From SURF-21 sp964529285 (GTDB lineage Bacteria; Actinomycetota; Geothermincolia; Geothermincolales; RBG-13-55-18): DNA of 17,837 nucleotides. Below the pieces are notes generated by a model, which saw only the letters and a program-made list of their open reading frames with translations, ran no database searches and was not told the origin of the DNA. Made by a program: the position numbers and the translations under genes. Shown in pieces: positions 7,571-14,315 of the stretch. Where the stretch lies: NCBI GenBank assembly GCA_964529285.1, contig CAZGWK010000063.1, positions 1 through 17,837 of the forward strand. Direction: 5' to 3'. Numbering within the stretch: the first letter of the stretch is position 1; each line of letters starts with the position of its first letter.

Positions 7571-8481
7571 CCCCGCTTCAGGACGGGCGCATCATAAACC
7601 TCATGGAGCCGGGACATACCGGCTGCGCAGGCTGCGGCCAGGCCATCGGGGCCCGCCTCGTTGCCAAGGCGGCAGGTCCACAGGTGATCATCGCCAACGC
7701 AACCGGCTGCCTGGAAGTGTTTACTACTACATATCCCCGCAGCTCCTGGGAGGTACCCTTCATACATTCCCTGTTTGAGAACGCTGCATCGGTGGCCTCG
7801 GGCATGGAGGTTGCCCTCAAGGCCATGGGGCGCTTCGAGGGCGTCAAGATCATTGCCCAAGCGGGTGACGGAGGCACGGCGGATATCGGCATGGGATGCA
7901 TCAGCGGCATGTTCGAGCGGGGCCACGACGTACTATATATCTGTTACGACAACGAGGGTTATATGAACACAGGTTACCAGCGCTCCAGCCTCACGCCGCC
8001 GGGGGCGCGAACCACCACCAGCCCGCCCGGGCCCATGTCCTGGGGTAACAAGACGCGCAAGAAGAACGTACCCCTCATCGCTGTGGCACACGGCGTGCCC
8101 TACGTGGCCACCGCCACCCCGGCCGAGCCGCGCGACCTCATGCGCAAAGTCAAGAAGGCCCTGGATATAGAGGGTCCCAAATACCTGCACCTCCTGGTAC
8201 CGTGCGTGCCGGGCTGGGGTATAGAGTCTGAGCTCTCGCTGGAGATAGCCCGCCTGGCCACCGAGACCTTCCTCTTCCCGATCTTCGAGATAGAGGAAGG
8301 CGAAATCACTAAGGTCAAGAGGGTGAAAGAACGCAAGCCGGTCGAGGACTACCTGCGCCCGCAAAGGCGCTTCGCCCATCTCTTCAAGGAGGGGGGAGAA
8401 CCCATCCTGGAGGAACTGCGCCAGATAGCTGAGGAGAACTCCCGCCTCGAGCCCGGCCCCGCCATCCTCTTCGGCCGCTAA
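7567..8481 (+). CDS. porB: 2-oxoacid (pyruvate-type):ferredoxin oxidoreductase beta subunit
   Basis: This is the TPP-pyrophosphate-binding subunit with a proximal [4Fe-4S] cluster. In the 304 residues, GHTGCAGCGQAIGAR gives Cys20 and Cys23, ATGC gives Cys48, and LVPCVPGW gives Cys213, the expected four cluster ligands. The TPP/Mg motif is GDGGTADIG (100-108), with the downstream DNEGYMNTG (128-136). The ATG shares bases with the porA stop (ATGA), so the subunits are made by coupled translation. The last 26 bases of the gene are repeated at 8611-8636 after the N run because of the contig overlap, not because of a second gene. Confidence 0.95.
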   Translation: MTPLQDGRIINLMEPGHTGCAGCGQAIGARLVAKAAGPQVIIANATGCLEVFTTTYPRSSWEVPFIHSLFENAASVASGMEVALKAMGRFEGVKIIAQAGDGGTADIGMGCISGMFERGHDVLYICYDNEGYMNTGYQRSSLTPPGARTTTSPPGPMSWGNKTRKKNVPLIAVAHGVPYVATATPAEPRDLMRKVKKALDIEGPKYLHLLVPCVPGWGIESELSLEIARLATETFLFPIFEIEEGEITKVKRVKERKPVEDYLRPQRRFAHLFKEGGEPILEELRQIAEENSRLEPGPAILFGR

Positions 8482-8665
8482 ATATAACGTCCCGATAGTG
8501 GGGTCAGCCCNNNNNNNNNNNNNNNNNNNNNNNNNNNNNNNNNNNNNNNNNNNNNNNNNNNNNNNNNNNNNNNNNNNNNNNNNNNNNNNNNNNNNNNNNN
8601 NNNNNNNNNNGCCCCGCCATCCTCTTCGGCCGCTAAATATAACGTCCCGATAGTGGGGTCAGCCC
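8456..8665. other. Scaffold join: identical 55-base ends flanking 100 N
   Basis: Bases 8456-8510 (the last 55 before the Ns) are identical to 8611-8665 (the first 55 after them), and 8511-8610 are N. An exact overlap at abutting contig ends, with a fixed-size N run, is what a de Bruijn assembler with k=55 plus scaffolding leaves behind. The likely true sequence has one copy of the 55 bases and no gap, so later coordinates would shift by 155. No gene needs to be placed in the Ns. Confidence 0.9.
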
Positions 8666-8707
8666 CGGACATGGGACGTTTTTGTCCCATGTCCGGGGCT
8701 GACCCCA
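8654..8707. repeat. Perfect 24-bp palindrome with GTTTTT loop between porB and tetR
   Basis: The left arm (8654-8677) and right arm (8684-8707) are exact reverse complements over 24 bases. The loop is 6 bases. The outer ends read TGGGGTCAG and CTGACCCCA, as in the other palindromes of the window. It sits between two convergent genes and could stop transcription from both sides by its stem strength, although no long U-tract follows either arm. The contig break falls inside its left arm, consistent with a palindrome or multicopy repeat disrupting assembly. Confidence 0.9.
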
Positions 8708-8728
8708 TTTCCGTGACATGGCCGGATT

Positions 8729-9322
8729 CTAGCTGCGTGTGGCCAGCCCGTAGATAAGGTAGTCGGTTACCGCGTCGGCTACCCTAGGTAGATCCAGGTT
8801 CTCGCTGAGCATGAACAGCTGCAGGCCGAGATGCTGCGGCACGCCCGCCACAAGGGGGGCCACTATATCAATGTCTACTGGGCGGAACATCCCCTTCTCT
8901 ATGCCCCGGTTCAGGAGCAACTTGACCATCTCCGACATGCGCTGCTGCCATTCGACGATGCGCAAGTCGATCTCGGGGTTCATACCCATGACTTCCTTGA
9001 TATAGATGGCGGAGAACTCCCAGTTCTCGCTGAAGTAACTGTACACCGCGAGGAGGGTATTCTTGGTCTTCTCTTTGAGCTCATCGATGGTAGAAGGTAT
9101 ATCGCCAAGCTCTTTGGCCACGATTTCGAACATGCTGTTCAGTATGCTGTCCACCAGCTCGACGAAGAGGTCCTTCTTGCTGTCGAAGTAGCTGTAGAAG
9201 GTGGCGCGCGCTACGTGCGCCTCCTGCAGGATATCCTCGACCGAACAGCGGCTGAATCCCTTACGGGAGAATATCCGTATCCCGGCATTTACGATGTCGG
9301 CCCTTTTATCTCGCCTTGGCAA
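8729..9322 (-). CDS. TetR/AcrR-family transcriptional regulator
   Basis: This is a dimeric repressor with an N-terminal helix-turn-helix and a ligand-binding C-terminal domain. In the 197 residues the HTH is at about 9-55, with the recognition-helix signature VARATFYSYFDSKKDLF. The C-terminal half (about 60-190) is helical and typical of the superfamily; its ligand cannot be predicted. The start is TTG at 9322: AAGGAGG (9330-9336 on the plus strand as CCTCCTT) lies 7 bases upstream and no ATG is nearby. It is convergent with the por operon and divergent from nth, with a 174-base AT-rich spacer holding TTTGTCAGTGAATAA just before the gene, a possible autoregulatory operator. A role in controlling por or nth is only suggested by position. 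Confidence 0.93.
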   Translation of the reverse strand: MPRRDKRADIVNAGIRIFSRKGFSRCSVEDILQEAHVARATFYSYFDSKKDLFVELVDSILNSMFEIVAKELGDIPSTIDELKEKTKNTLLAVYSYFSENWEFSAIYIKEVMGMNPEIDLRIVEWQQRMSEMVKLLLNRGIEKGMFRPVDIDIVAPLVAGVPQHLGLQLFMLSENLDLPRVADAVTDYLIYGLATRS

Positions 9323-9496
9323 GTAGCTTCCTCCTTCTTTGTCAGTGAATAACTACCCGATTTTTATATATTTTCCCCTTAATTTATGTAAAAAGTCAAA
9401 CCAGACATGCGCTTGGTCGTCCATGCTATGCTGGGACAAGCCTGTCAAACGTGCGTTCACGCAAGGTAAAGTTAGGGCTAAAAGCGGGATAATCGA

Positions 9497-10237
9497 ATGG
9501 AACGAACAAACAGAAAACGTAGCGAGGATGTTCAGAAACGCAAGGCCGTGCAAAAAGACCCCGCCGCCAGGCTCACACCCAAGGTAGACAGCCGACTGCT
9601 GAAGTGCTACGGGGATCGCAAGTGGGACCCGAGCTTCGGCGACCTTCTGGACGGACTCATACATACCATCCTTTCCCAGAACACCAGTGACGTCAATTCG
9701 CACCGCGCCTTTCTCCAGTTGAAGGAGCGCTTCCCCACCTGGGAGGAGGCGGCCGGCGCGAAGGCAGAGGAGATCGAAGAGGCCATCAGGTCGGGTGGCA
9801 TATCGCACGTAAAGGCCGAGAGGATAAAGCAGGTGCTGGAGATGGTGCAGCGGGACTGCGGGGAATATTCCCTGGAATGCCTCAAGGACATGGAAAGCGA
9901 GCGGAGCCTGCGCTACCTTCTGGACATGCCGGGGGTGGGAAGGAAGACAGCAGCGGTGCTGCTCCTGTTTCAGCTCGGCTGCCCCTACTTCCCCGTCGAT
10001 ACGCACATCTTTCGCGTGGGAAAACGCCTGGGCTTGATCTCCCTCGAAGCCAGCGCCGACAGGGCGCACGATATCATGGACTCGCTGGTACCAGACGATA
10101 TAAAGTTCAGGCTGCACATAAACCTCATAGAGCACGGCAGACAGGTGTGCAAGGCGCGGAAACCAAACTGCCCCGAGTGCTGTCTTAACGATATATGCCC
10201 GCGCATAGGCGTAAAGGAGGAACGCGGCGATGCGTAA
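9497..10237 (+). CDS. nth: Endonuclease III-type DNA glycosylase/AP lyase
   Basis: This base-excision repair enzyme removes oxidised pyrimidines and cleaves abasic sites. In its 246 residues the HhH-GPD core contains LSQNTSDVNSHRAF (59-72) and the helix-hairpin-helix LLDMPGVGRKTAA with the Schiff-base Lys150. FPVDTHIFRVGKRLGL carries the catalytic Asp168. The C-terminal iron-sulfur loop has Cys218-x6-Cys225-x2-Cys228-x5-Cys234, the spacing of classical endonuclease III. About 30 extra basic residues precede the core, longer than in E. coli. The ATG at 9497 has only a weak ribosome site, so the true start may be slightly different. Its last codons overlap the next gene by 8 bases. Confidence 0.95.
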   Translation: MERTNRKRSEDVQKRKAVQKDPAARLTPKVDSRLLKCYGDRKWDPSFGDLLDGLIHTILSQNTSDVNSHRAFLQLKERFPTWEEAAGAKAEEIEEAIRSGGISHVKAERIKQVLEMVQRDCGEYSLECLKDMESERSLRYLLDMPGVGRKTAAVLLLFQLGCPYFPVDTHIFRVGKRLGLISLEASADRAHDIMDSLVPDDIKFRLHINLIEHGRQVCKARKPNCPECCLNDICPRIGVKEERGDA

Positions 10238-11801
10238 GATATTGGCGGTATTCATACTTGCCCTGGCTGTTGCGGCAATAAGCCTGCCCGTGGCACTCGC
10301 CCAGACCGACCAGGCGGTTATCATAGAGGAGGTCTTGACGGAGACGGAATCGATACGCGGGTTGAAGGCGGACCCCAATATCACGGTTAACTACCTCACC
10401 AGGGCCGAGCTCGAGGAGCGTATTCTGGAGGACTTCGAGGAGGACAATCCCGAGGAGGATATCCAGGCTGCCGAGGAAATCATGGTTTTGCTCGGCTTCA
10501 TCGGACCGGACTTGGACCTCGAGGACTTCTACATCGACCTGCTGACGGAACAGATCGCCGGTTTCTACGACCCCGAGGACGACAGCCTCTACCTGGTCTC
10601 GGAATCGCAGACCATGAGCGCGATGGACCAGTACACGCTGTCTCACGAGTTCGTACACTACCTGCAGGACCAGAACTTCGACCTCATGCGCCCGCCTTTC
10701 TACGACCCCGAAGACGTGGAGGTCGAGACGGACGACGACGCCTCTTTCGCGGCGACCTGCCTGGTGGAGGGAGACGCGGTTATCTCCTCTGAGTACTGGC
10801 TGCTCAAGTACATGGATGCGGAGGACATGTTGGACATGCAGCTGGAGAGCAGCGACTATTCCAGCGAAGTACTGGACAGCGCTCCAGATTATATCTACGA
10901 CAGCCTCCTCTTCCCCTACATGGAGGGTGCGAACTTCGTGCGTTACATACACGACGAGGCGGGAGGTTTTGATACCATCGACAAGGCTTTCAGTGAACCA
11001 CCCACGACCACGGAGCAGATCTATCACCCGGAGAAATATCTCGATGGAGAAGGGGCGGTGGAAGTCGAGCTGGCCGACATGTCATCCGAGCTGGGAAGCG
11101 GCTGGGAGCTCGACTACCATAACGTACTGGGCGAGTTCGACGTCTACGAGCTATTCAAGCCGTACTTCAAGAAAAATGTAGTCGAGACCGCGGCCGCCGG
11201 CTGGGGCGGCAACCGCTACCATTACTACAGCAGCGATGCCGGGGAGAAGCTCCTCGTACAGGCTTATGCTTGGGACAGCGAGAAGGATGCGCAGGAGTTC
11301 TCATCCGCTTACGTGCAATATGTCCAGGACCGCTTCGAGGACGAGATCAAAAAAAACGATCCCCTGGGCGCCTGGATGATATGGTCGACCGACGAGTACA
11401 GGCTGGCCTTGAAGAGGGAGGGTGAGAACACTTACCTGCTGCAGGCGACGAGCGATGAACCCTTCGAGTTGGCAGTCTCATCCCTGGGAGAGGAAGGCGA
11501 TGCTATCGATGAGGGCGCACTCGAGGCGGAGGAGAAGGCAGCGAGCGGTGAGGAGACCGATCTCAGCTGGGTGATAATAAGCGCGGTAATCGGCATGCTT
11601 TTGGTGGGCATCATCCTGGTGATAGTGATGCTGGTGCTTTACCGCCGCCCACCGGCGCCTCCAGGTCAGCCCCCGGTGGGGACATATGGACCTTACGCGG
11701 GGCCGCCCTGGCAACCGCCGACCTACCAGCCTCCGCCACCACCGGTGCCGCCTCCTTCGGGTCCGCCAGTTGCGCCACCCGGTGAAGCTTCGCCCGAATA
11801 A
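10230..11801 (+). CDS. Exported, membrane-anchored HExxH zinc-metalloprotease-like protein
   Basis: I recognise the architecture but not a named family. The 523 residues begin with a signal peptide (RKILAVFILALAVAAISLPVALA, cleavage near residue 24). TLSHEFVHYLQDQ gives the zinc motif His139-Glu140-x-x-His143, and LVEGDA supplies a likely third ligand, Glu180, as in gluzincin peptidases. The extracellular part is very acidic. A transmembrane helix at about 446-471 is followed by Tyr-Arg-Arg and a proline-rich tail (474-523), predicted to be cytoplasmic. A type I membrane protease, or an inactive relative, is likely. AAAGGAGG (10213-10220) precedes the ATG by 9 bases. The ATG lies within the 3' end of nth, implying translational coupling between a repair enzyme and an exported protein, probably for compactness rather than shared function. 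Confidence 0.85.
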   Translation: MRKILAVFILALAVAAISLPVALAQTDQAVIIEEVLTETESIRGLKADPNITVNYLTRAELEERILEDFEEDNPEEDIQAAEEIMVLLGFIGPDLDLEDFYIDLLTEQIAGFYDPEDDSLYLVSESQTMSAMDQYTLSHEFVHYLQDQNFDLMRPPFYDPEDVEVETDDDASFAATCLVEGDAVISSEYWLLKYMDAEDMLDMQLESSDYSSEVLDSAPDYIYDSLLFPYMEGANFVRYIHDEAGGFDTIDKAFSEPPTTTEQIYHPEKYLDGEGAVEVELADMSSELGSGWELDYHNVLGEFDVYELFKPYFKKNVVETAAAGWGGNRYHYYSSDAGEKLLVQAYAWDSEKDAQEFSSAYVQYVQDRFEDEIKKNDPLGAWMIWSTDEYRLALKREGENTYLLQATSDEPFELAVSSLGEEGDAIDEGALEAEEKAASGEETDLSWVIISAVIGMLLVGIILVIVMLVLYRRPPAPPGQPPVGTYGPYAGPPWQPPTYQPPPPPVPPPSGPPVAPPGEASPE

Positions 11802-11802
11802 A

Positions 11803-11889
11803 GGGTCAGGTCTTGAATCTTGAATTTCAGAGCAAGGGCCTTTGTTAATCAGACAAAGAGAGAGATTATGAGATTCAAGACCTGAACCC
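11803..11889. repeat. Large palindrome of the GGGGTCAGGTCT type
   Basis: GGGTCAGGTCTTGAATCT (11803-11820) pairs with 11871-11889 along its whole length except for one bulged base. A smaller inner hairpin, CTTTGT (11840-11845) with ACAAAG (11853-11858), fills the loop. It begins one base after the stop codon of the metalloprotease-like gene, so in RNA it would act as a 3' stem-loop, whether or not it ends transcription. Its left arm is closely similar to the sequence at 17779-17801, showing this is a repeated element. Confidence 0.85.
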
Positions 11890-11909
11890 AAACGACTTCC
11901 TTCTTGATA

Positions 11910-11939
11910 TTCAAACCCCCTTCATCTTTGCGCTATAAT
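11910..11939 (+). promoter_or_regulatory. Candidate promoter of the tRNA gene
   Basis: TATAAT (11934-11939) has TTCAAA (11910-11915) 18 bases upstream, a four-of-six match to the -35 consensus. Transcription would begin about 16 bases before the mature tRNA 5' end. Confidence 0.5.
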
Positions 11940-11961
11940 AAGCCCCTGGACAAAGCTACAT

Positions 11962-12038
11962 GGGCCCATAGCTCAGTTGGTCAGAGCAGCGGACTCATAA
12001 TCCGCGTGTCGCAGGTTCGAGTCCTGCTGGGCCCACCA
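11962..12038 (+). tRNA. tRNA with CAU anticodon, probably tRNA-Ile2 (alternatively elongator tRNA-Met)
   Basis: The full 77-base cloverleaf can be drawn. The acceptor is GGGCCCA/TGGGCCC, the D arm GCTC/GAGC, the anticodon stem GCGGA/TCCGC with loop CTCATAA (anticodon CAT), and the T arm GCAGG/CCTGC with loop TTCGAGT. The discriminator is A and the CCA is encoded. The anticodon stem lacks the three G-C pairs of an initiator. Pairs C4-G69 and C5-G68 together with A37 and A38 are those reported as TilS recognition features in E. coli tRNA-Ile2, whose C34 is converted to lysidine. I therefore lean to Ile2; the elongator Met reading remains possible because those determinants are not universal. 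Confidence 0.95.
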
Positions 12039-12048
12039 GTAAAGAACC

Positions 12049-12082
12049 AGGTCAGAGTATATGCACTCTGACCTTGTCTTTT
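12049..12082 (+). terminator. Rho-independent terminator after the tRNA
   Basis: AGGTCAGAGT (12049-12058) and ACTCTGACCT (12065-12074) form a perfect 10-bp stem with loop ATATGC, followed by TGTCTTTT. It starts 11 bases after the tRNA CCA end. The GGTCAGA...TCTGACC arms echo the REP-like palindromes of this window, so it may be a shortened member used as a terminator. Confidence 0.75.
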
Positions 12083-12533
12083 AGGGTAGGGATTCCGAAC
12101 AGCCGTAACCACACGGTGTCAAAGCGTTCTTGCAGGTTAAACCCCTTTCCTTACACGACACGCGGACACACCTGTAACCGTGTCCGGCTTGGAACCCACT
12201 TAGTGTTTAAGGACAAAAGTGCAGGCAATTGTGGCTATAATCGCTTCAACTGATTACGAATAGACGAAGACGGCAATTCTCGTAACCACAATATGACCAC
12301 CATAAATCCCAATAGGGGGCAGGGAAATAACTTGCTGGAGTTCAGGTGGGTAAGCCACGGTATTGTATGGCCTGCCGTTCACAAAAAAGATAGACTGTGG
12401 CTGGGGGCCTATGGTCGAGACCTGGTTCCTAATGATCTTGACCCAATAAAAAGACACGTGACCTTTTTCGCGGTCATCAGCCGAATAAGCCAGGCTGATA
12501 CAAAACTTTGATTAAGCGGTAAAGGATGATCCC
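12083..12533. other. 450-base non-coding stretch before the DUF6880 gene
   Basis: I see no convincing gene here. It holds three GTAACC repeats (12104, 12174 and 12282), a 7-bp hairpin CGGACAC/GTGTCCG (12163-12169 with 12180-12186, 10-base loop), a weaker CCGT/ACGG stem around the first GTAACC, a TATAAT at 12236-12241, and the segment 12281-12380 that recurs in degraded form at 16574-16641. A 72-codon open frame from 12293 has no ribosome site and no recognisable product. A structured RNA or the remains of a small gene are both possible. Confidence 0.5.
12236..12241 (+). promoter_or_regulatory. Candidate -10 box upstream of the DUF6880 locus
   Basis: A perfect TATAAT preceded by TGGC lies about 290 bases before the DUF6880 start. 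No strong -35 is present. If active it would give a long leader that includes the segment later found duplicated at 16574. Confidence 0.3.
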
Positions 12534-13883
12534 ATGGGAGAGGACGATAGGCGCGAGAAGCTGATAGGGCTGGGTCCTGAGAAGCTCGCGGACGCGTTGC
12601 TGGAACTGGCATATAGAAGCGACGACGCAGAAGTGCTTATCAATCGCCTTATTTCCTCGAAAAAGGAGATCATCAAGCGGTTTAAAGCACAGCTCTCGGG
12701 GCTCAAGAGGTCCAAGCGATTCGTCGAGCGGAGGGACGCGAGACAGCTGGGGCAAAAACTCGAGGATATGCTGATGGACCTAGCTTCCGCCGAACCCGAT
12801 GCCATTACCGGTATAGGACTTGTAACCGACTTAATCAAATGCGATTCCTCGATCTTCGCGAGGTGCGATGACTCTTACGGCAACATAGGCGATTTCTTCA
12901 GGTATTCCGCCGGCGTCCTCTTCTCCGAATATGCGGAGCGTATCGAGAACAAGGGCTATCTCTGCGACCTCTTGTTTGATCTCTACGAGAAAGACGTTTA
13001 CGGGGTGCGTTCAATACTGATCGATGAAGCCCATCATTACCTTGATGAAGGTGCGATGCGTAAGCTTGCAGACCGCATGTGGGAGTGTTGCCAGGACGAA
13101 CAAGATGAACGCAAGCGCTGGCATTTGAACAGAGGGATAGCGTCAATTGCACGGCAACTCAAGGATCCCGTACTTTTCGAAGCAGCCTGCGCGCAATCCT
13201 GGCCGGTACTCCACAACAAGGCTCTCCTCGATATCGCAGCGGTATATCTCGAGGCGGGGCAACCAGGAATCGCGCTTGAGCGGGTGCAGAGCATAGAGAG
13301 TCTCGAGATGCATCGCGTTCGCGAAAGGGACCAGCTTCTGCTCGCTATTTATGACGGGCTAGGGGACGAGGCAAAGACGGAAGAGATGGCTTGGAGGTTG
13401 TTCCGAAGGGAACGAGGCAGACTGGCCCTGGAGGAGCTACTCAAGGTTGTGGGGGATGAAAAGCGCGAGGGTATCGTAGATTGTGAAACAGAAACAATAC
13501 TGGCATCGGACCGGTTTTCCTATTCGGATGCGTCCTTTATGGTCGAGGTCGGGCGGTTCGAGGAGGCGGAGGCTTATCTGCTACGCCACCGTGAATCGCT
13601 GGACGGGGACGTTTACTTCGTTTTGAAACCCCTGGCGGAGGCTTTGGAGGAAGAACGGCCGCTTGGGGCAACGGTCCTGTACCGCGCTCTGCTCGACTCA
13701 ATCCTGTCCCGGGCTATCTCTAAATACTATAACCACGGGATTAGGTACCTGAAAAAGCTCGACCAACTCGGTTCCAGAATCGGCGACTGGAAAAGCCTAC
13801 AACCTCACGCGGAATACAAGGAGGGGTTACAGGCTGCCCACGGCCGCAAGCGAAGCTTCTGGGCGAAGTATCCAAGCGACTAA
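12534..13883 (+). CDS. DUF6880-family helical protein, function unknown
   Basis: It is 449 residues, predicted cytosolic and almost wholly alpha-helical, with no signal peptide or membrane segment. The N-terminal LGPEKLADALLELAYRS, the central FARCDDSYGNIGDFFR (108-123) and the C-terminal HGRKRSFWAKY match my memory of DUF6880 proteins; this was not checked by a search. The middle (about 175-400) looks like degenerate TPR-type helical pairs (AVYLEAGQPGIALERV, EVGRFEEAEAYLLRHRES). The family has no established biochemical role; protein-protein scaffolding is a guess. AAAGGA (12521-12526) lies 7 bases before the ATG. It is convergent with the TPR-like gene at 13936. A near-identical 49-base piece of this gene (12855-12903) reappears at 16639-16687 in a decayed duplicate. 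Confidence 0.8.
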   Translation: MGEDDRREKLIGLGPEKLADALLELAYRSDDAEVLINRLISSKKEIIKRFKAQLSGLKRSKRFVERRDARQLGQKLEDMLMDLASAEPDAITGIGLVTDLIKCDSSIFARCDDSYGNIGDFFRYSAGVLFSEYAERIENKGYLCDLLFDLYEKDVYGVRSILIDEAHHYLDEGAMRKLADRMWECCQDEQDERKRWHLNRGIASIARQLKDPVLFEAACAQSWPVLHNKALLDIAAVYLEAGQPGIALERVQSIESLEMHRVRERDQLLLAIYDGLGDEAKTEEMAWRLFRRERGRLALEELLKVVGDEKREGIVDCETETILASDRFSYSDASFMVEVGRFEEAEAYLLRHRESLDGDVYFVLKPLAEALEEERPLGATVLYRALLDSILSRAISKYYNHGIRYLKKLDQLGSRIGDWKSLQPHAEYKEGLQAAHGRKRSFWAKYPSD

Positions 13884-13884
13884 T

Positions 13885-13899
13885 GGGAGTATAACTCCC
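13885..13899. terminator. Short hairpin between convergent genes
   Basis: GGGAGT and ACTCCC form a 6-bp stem with an ATA loop just after the DUF6880 stop codon. There is no U-run, so it is a weak candidate for a bidirectional terminator. Confidence 0.3.
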
Positions 13900-13935
13900 G
13901 GGACCCATACATTTCCGCATCCACCAACGCACCCA

Positions 13936-14295
13936 TTATTCGGCTCGGCGGTCTTCCCATGCCGTCTTCGCCCTGACGTCGTCGATAAGGAAACGTATTC
14001 CCTGGTTATCCGAAGGATTCAGCCACAGCATGCGGTCGAAGGCTCGCTCGGCTTCATCGAAACGCTCCAGGCGCCACAGGCACAGTCCGTATCCGTGCAT
14101 GCATCGCAGAAACGGGCGGTTATCTGTGAGCCCCCAAGGGAGGACTCCGTCGAATCCCTCGCCGAGGGATAACTCACCGATACATACGCCTACCTCGTAA
14201 TGGCGGAGTGCCGTCTTAGGCCCCCGGTCGAAGAAGAAGTGGCCGAGATGGGAATGGGCGTCGAGGCAGCGCAGGTCGGACTGGCACAGCTCCAT
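13936..14295 (-). CDS. TPR-like protein, short and possibly 5'-truncated
   Basis: The 119 residues contain CLDAHSHLGHFFFDRGPKTA, then ALRHYEVGVCIGELSL, GVLPWGLTDNRPFLRC and a TPR-like helix pair, LWRLERFDEAERAFDRMLWL, ending in NPSDNQGIRFL. The ALRHYEVGV...LPWG..DNRPFLRC...LNPSDNQG signature matches, from memory, the C-terminal part of longer uncharacterised TPR proteins. This copy may therefore lack an N-terminal portion. The frame stays open upstream of ATG 14295 (reading IAEAYKIL) back to a stop at 14320-14322. A good GGAGG (14310-14314) is 14 bases from ATG but 8 bases from an in-frame ATA at 14301, hinting at an ATA start or a mutated ATG. It follows the HEAT gene by 20 bases, so the two are probably co-transcribed. 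Confidence 0.7.
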   Translation of the reverse strand: MELCQSDLRCLDAHSHLGHFFFDRGPKTALRHYEVGVCIGELSLGEGFDGVLPWGLTDNRPFLRCMHGYGLCLWRLERFDEAERAFDRMLWLNPSDNQGIRFLIDDVRAKTAWEDRRAE

Positions 14296-14315
14296 GAGTA
14301 TTTTGTAAGCCTCCG

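Noticed and set aside
8478..8708. Open frame across the N run
   Set aside because: It exists only because Ns translate as unknown residues and because of the palindromic, overlapped contig ends.
9353..10384. 343-codon minus-strand open frame across nth
   Set aside because: It is antisense to nth, which has all catalytic and cluster residues, and it runs across gene boundaries with no ribosome site.
12293..12511. 72-codon open frame before the DUF6880 gene
   Set aside because: It has no ribosome site or recognisable product, and its first part is the duplicated non-coding segment. A YCxxC-like peptide in another frame (12361-12393, and again at 16622-16645) is too short to call a zinc-ribbon gene.
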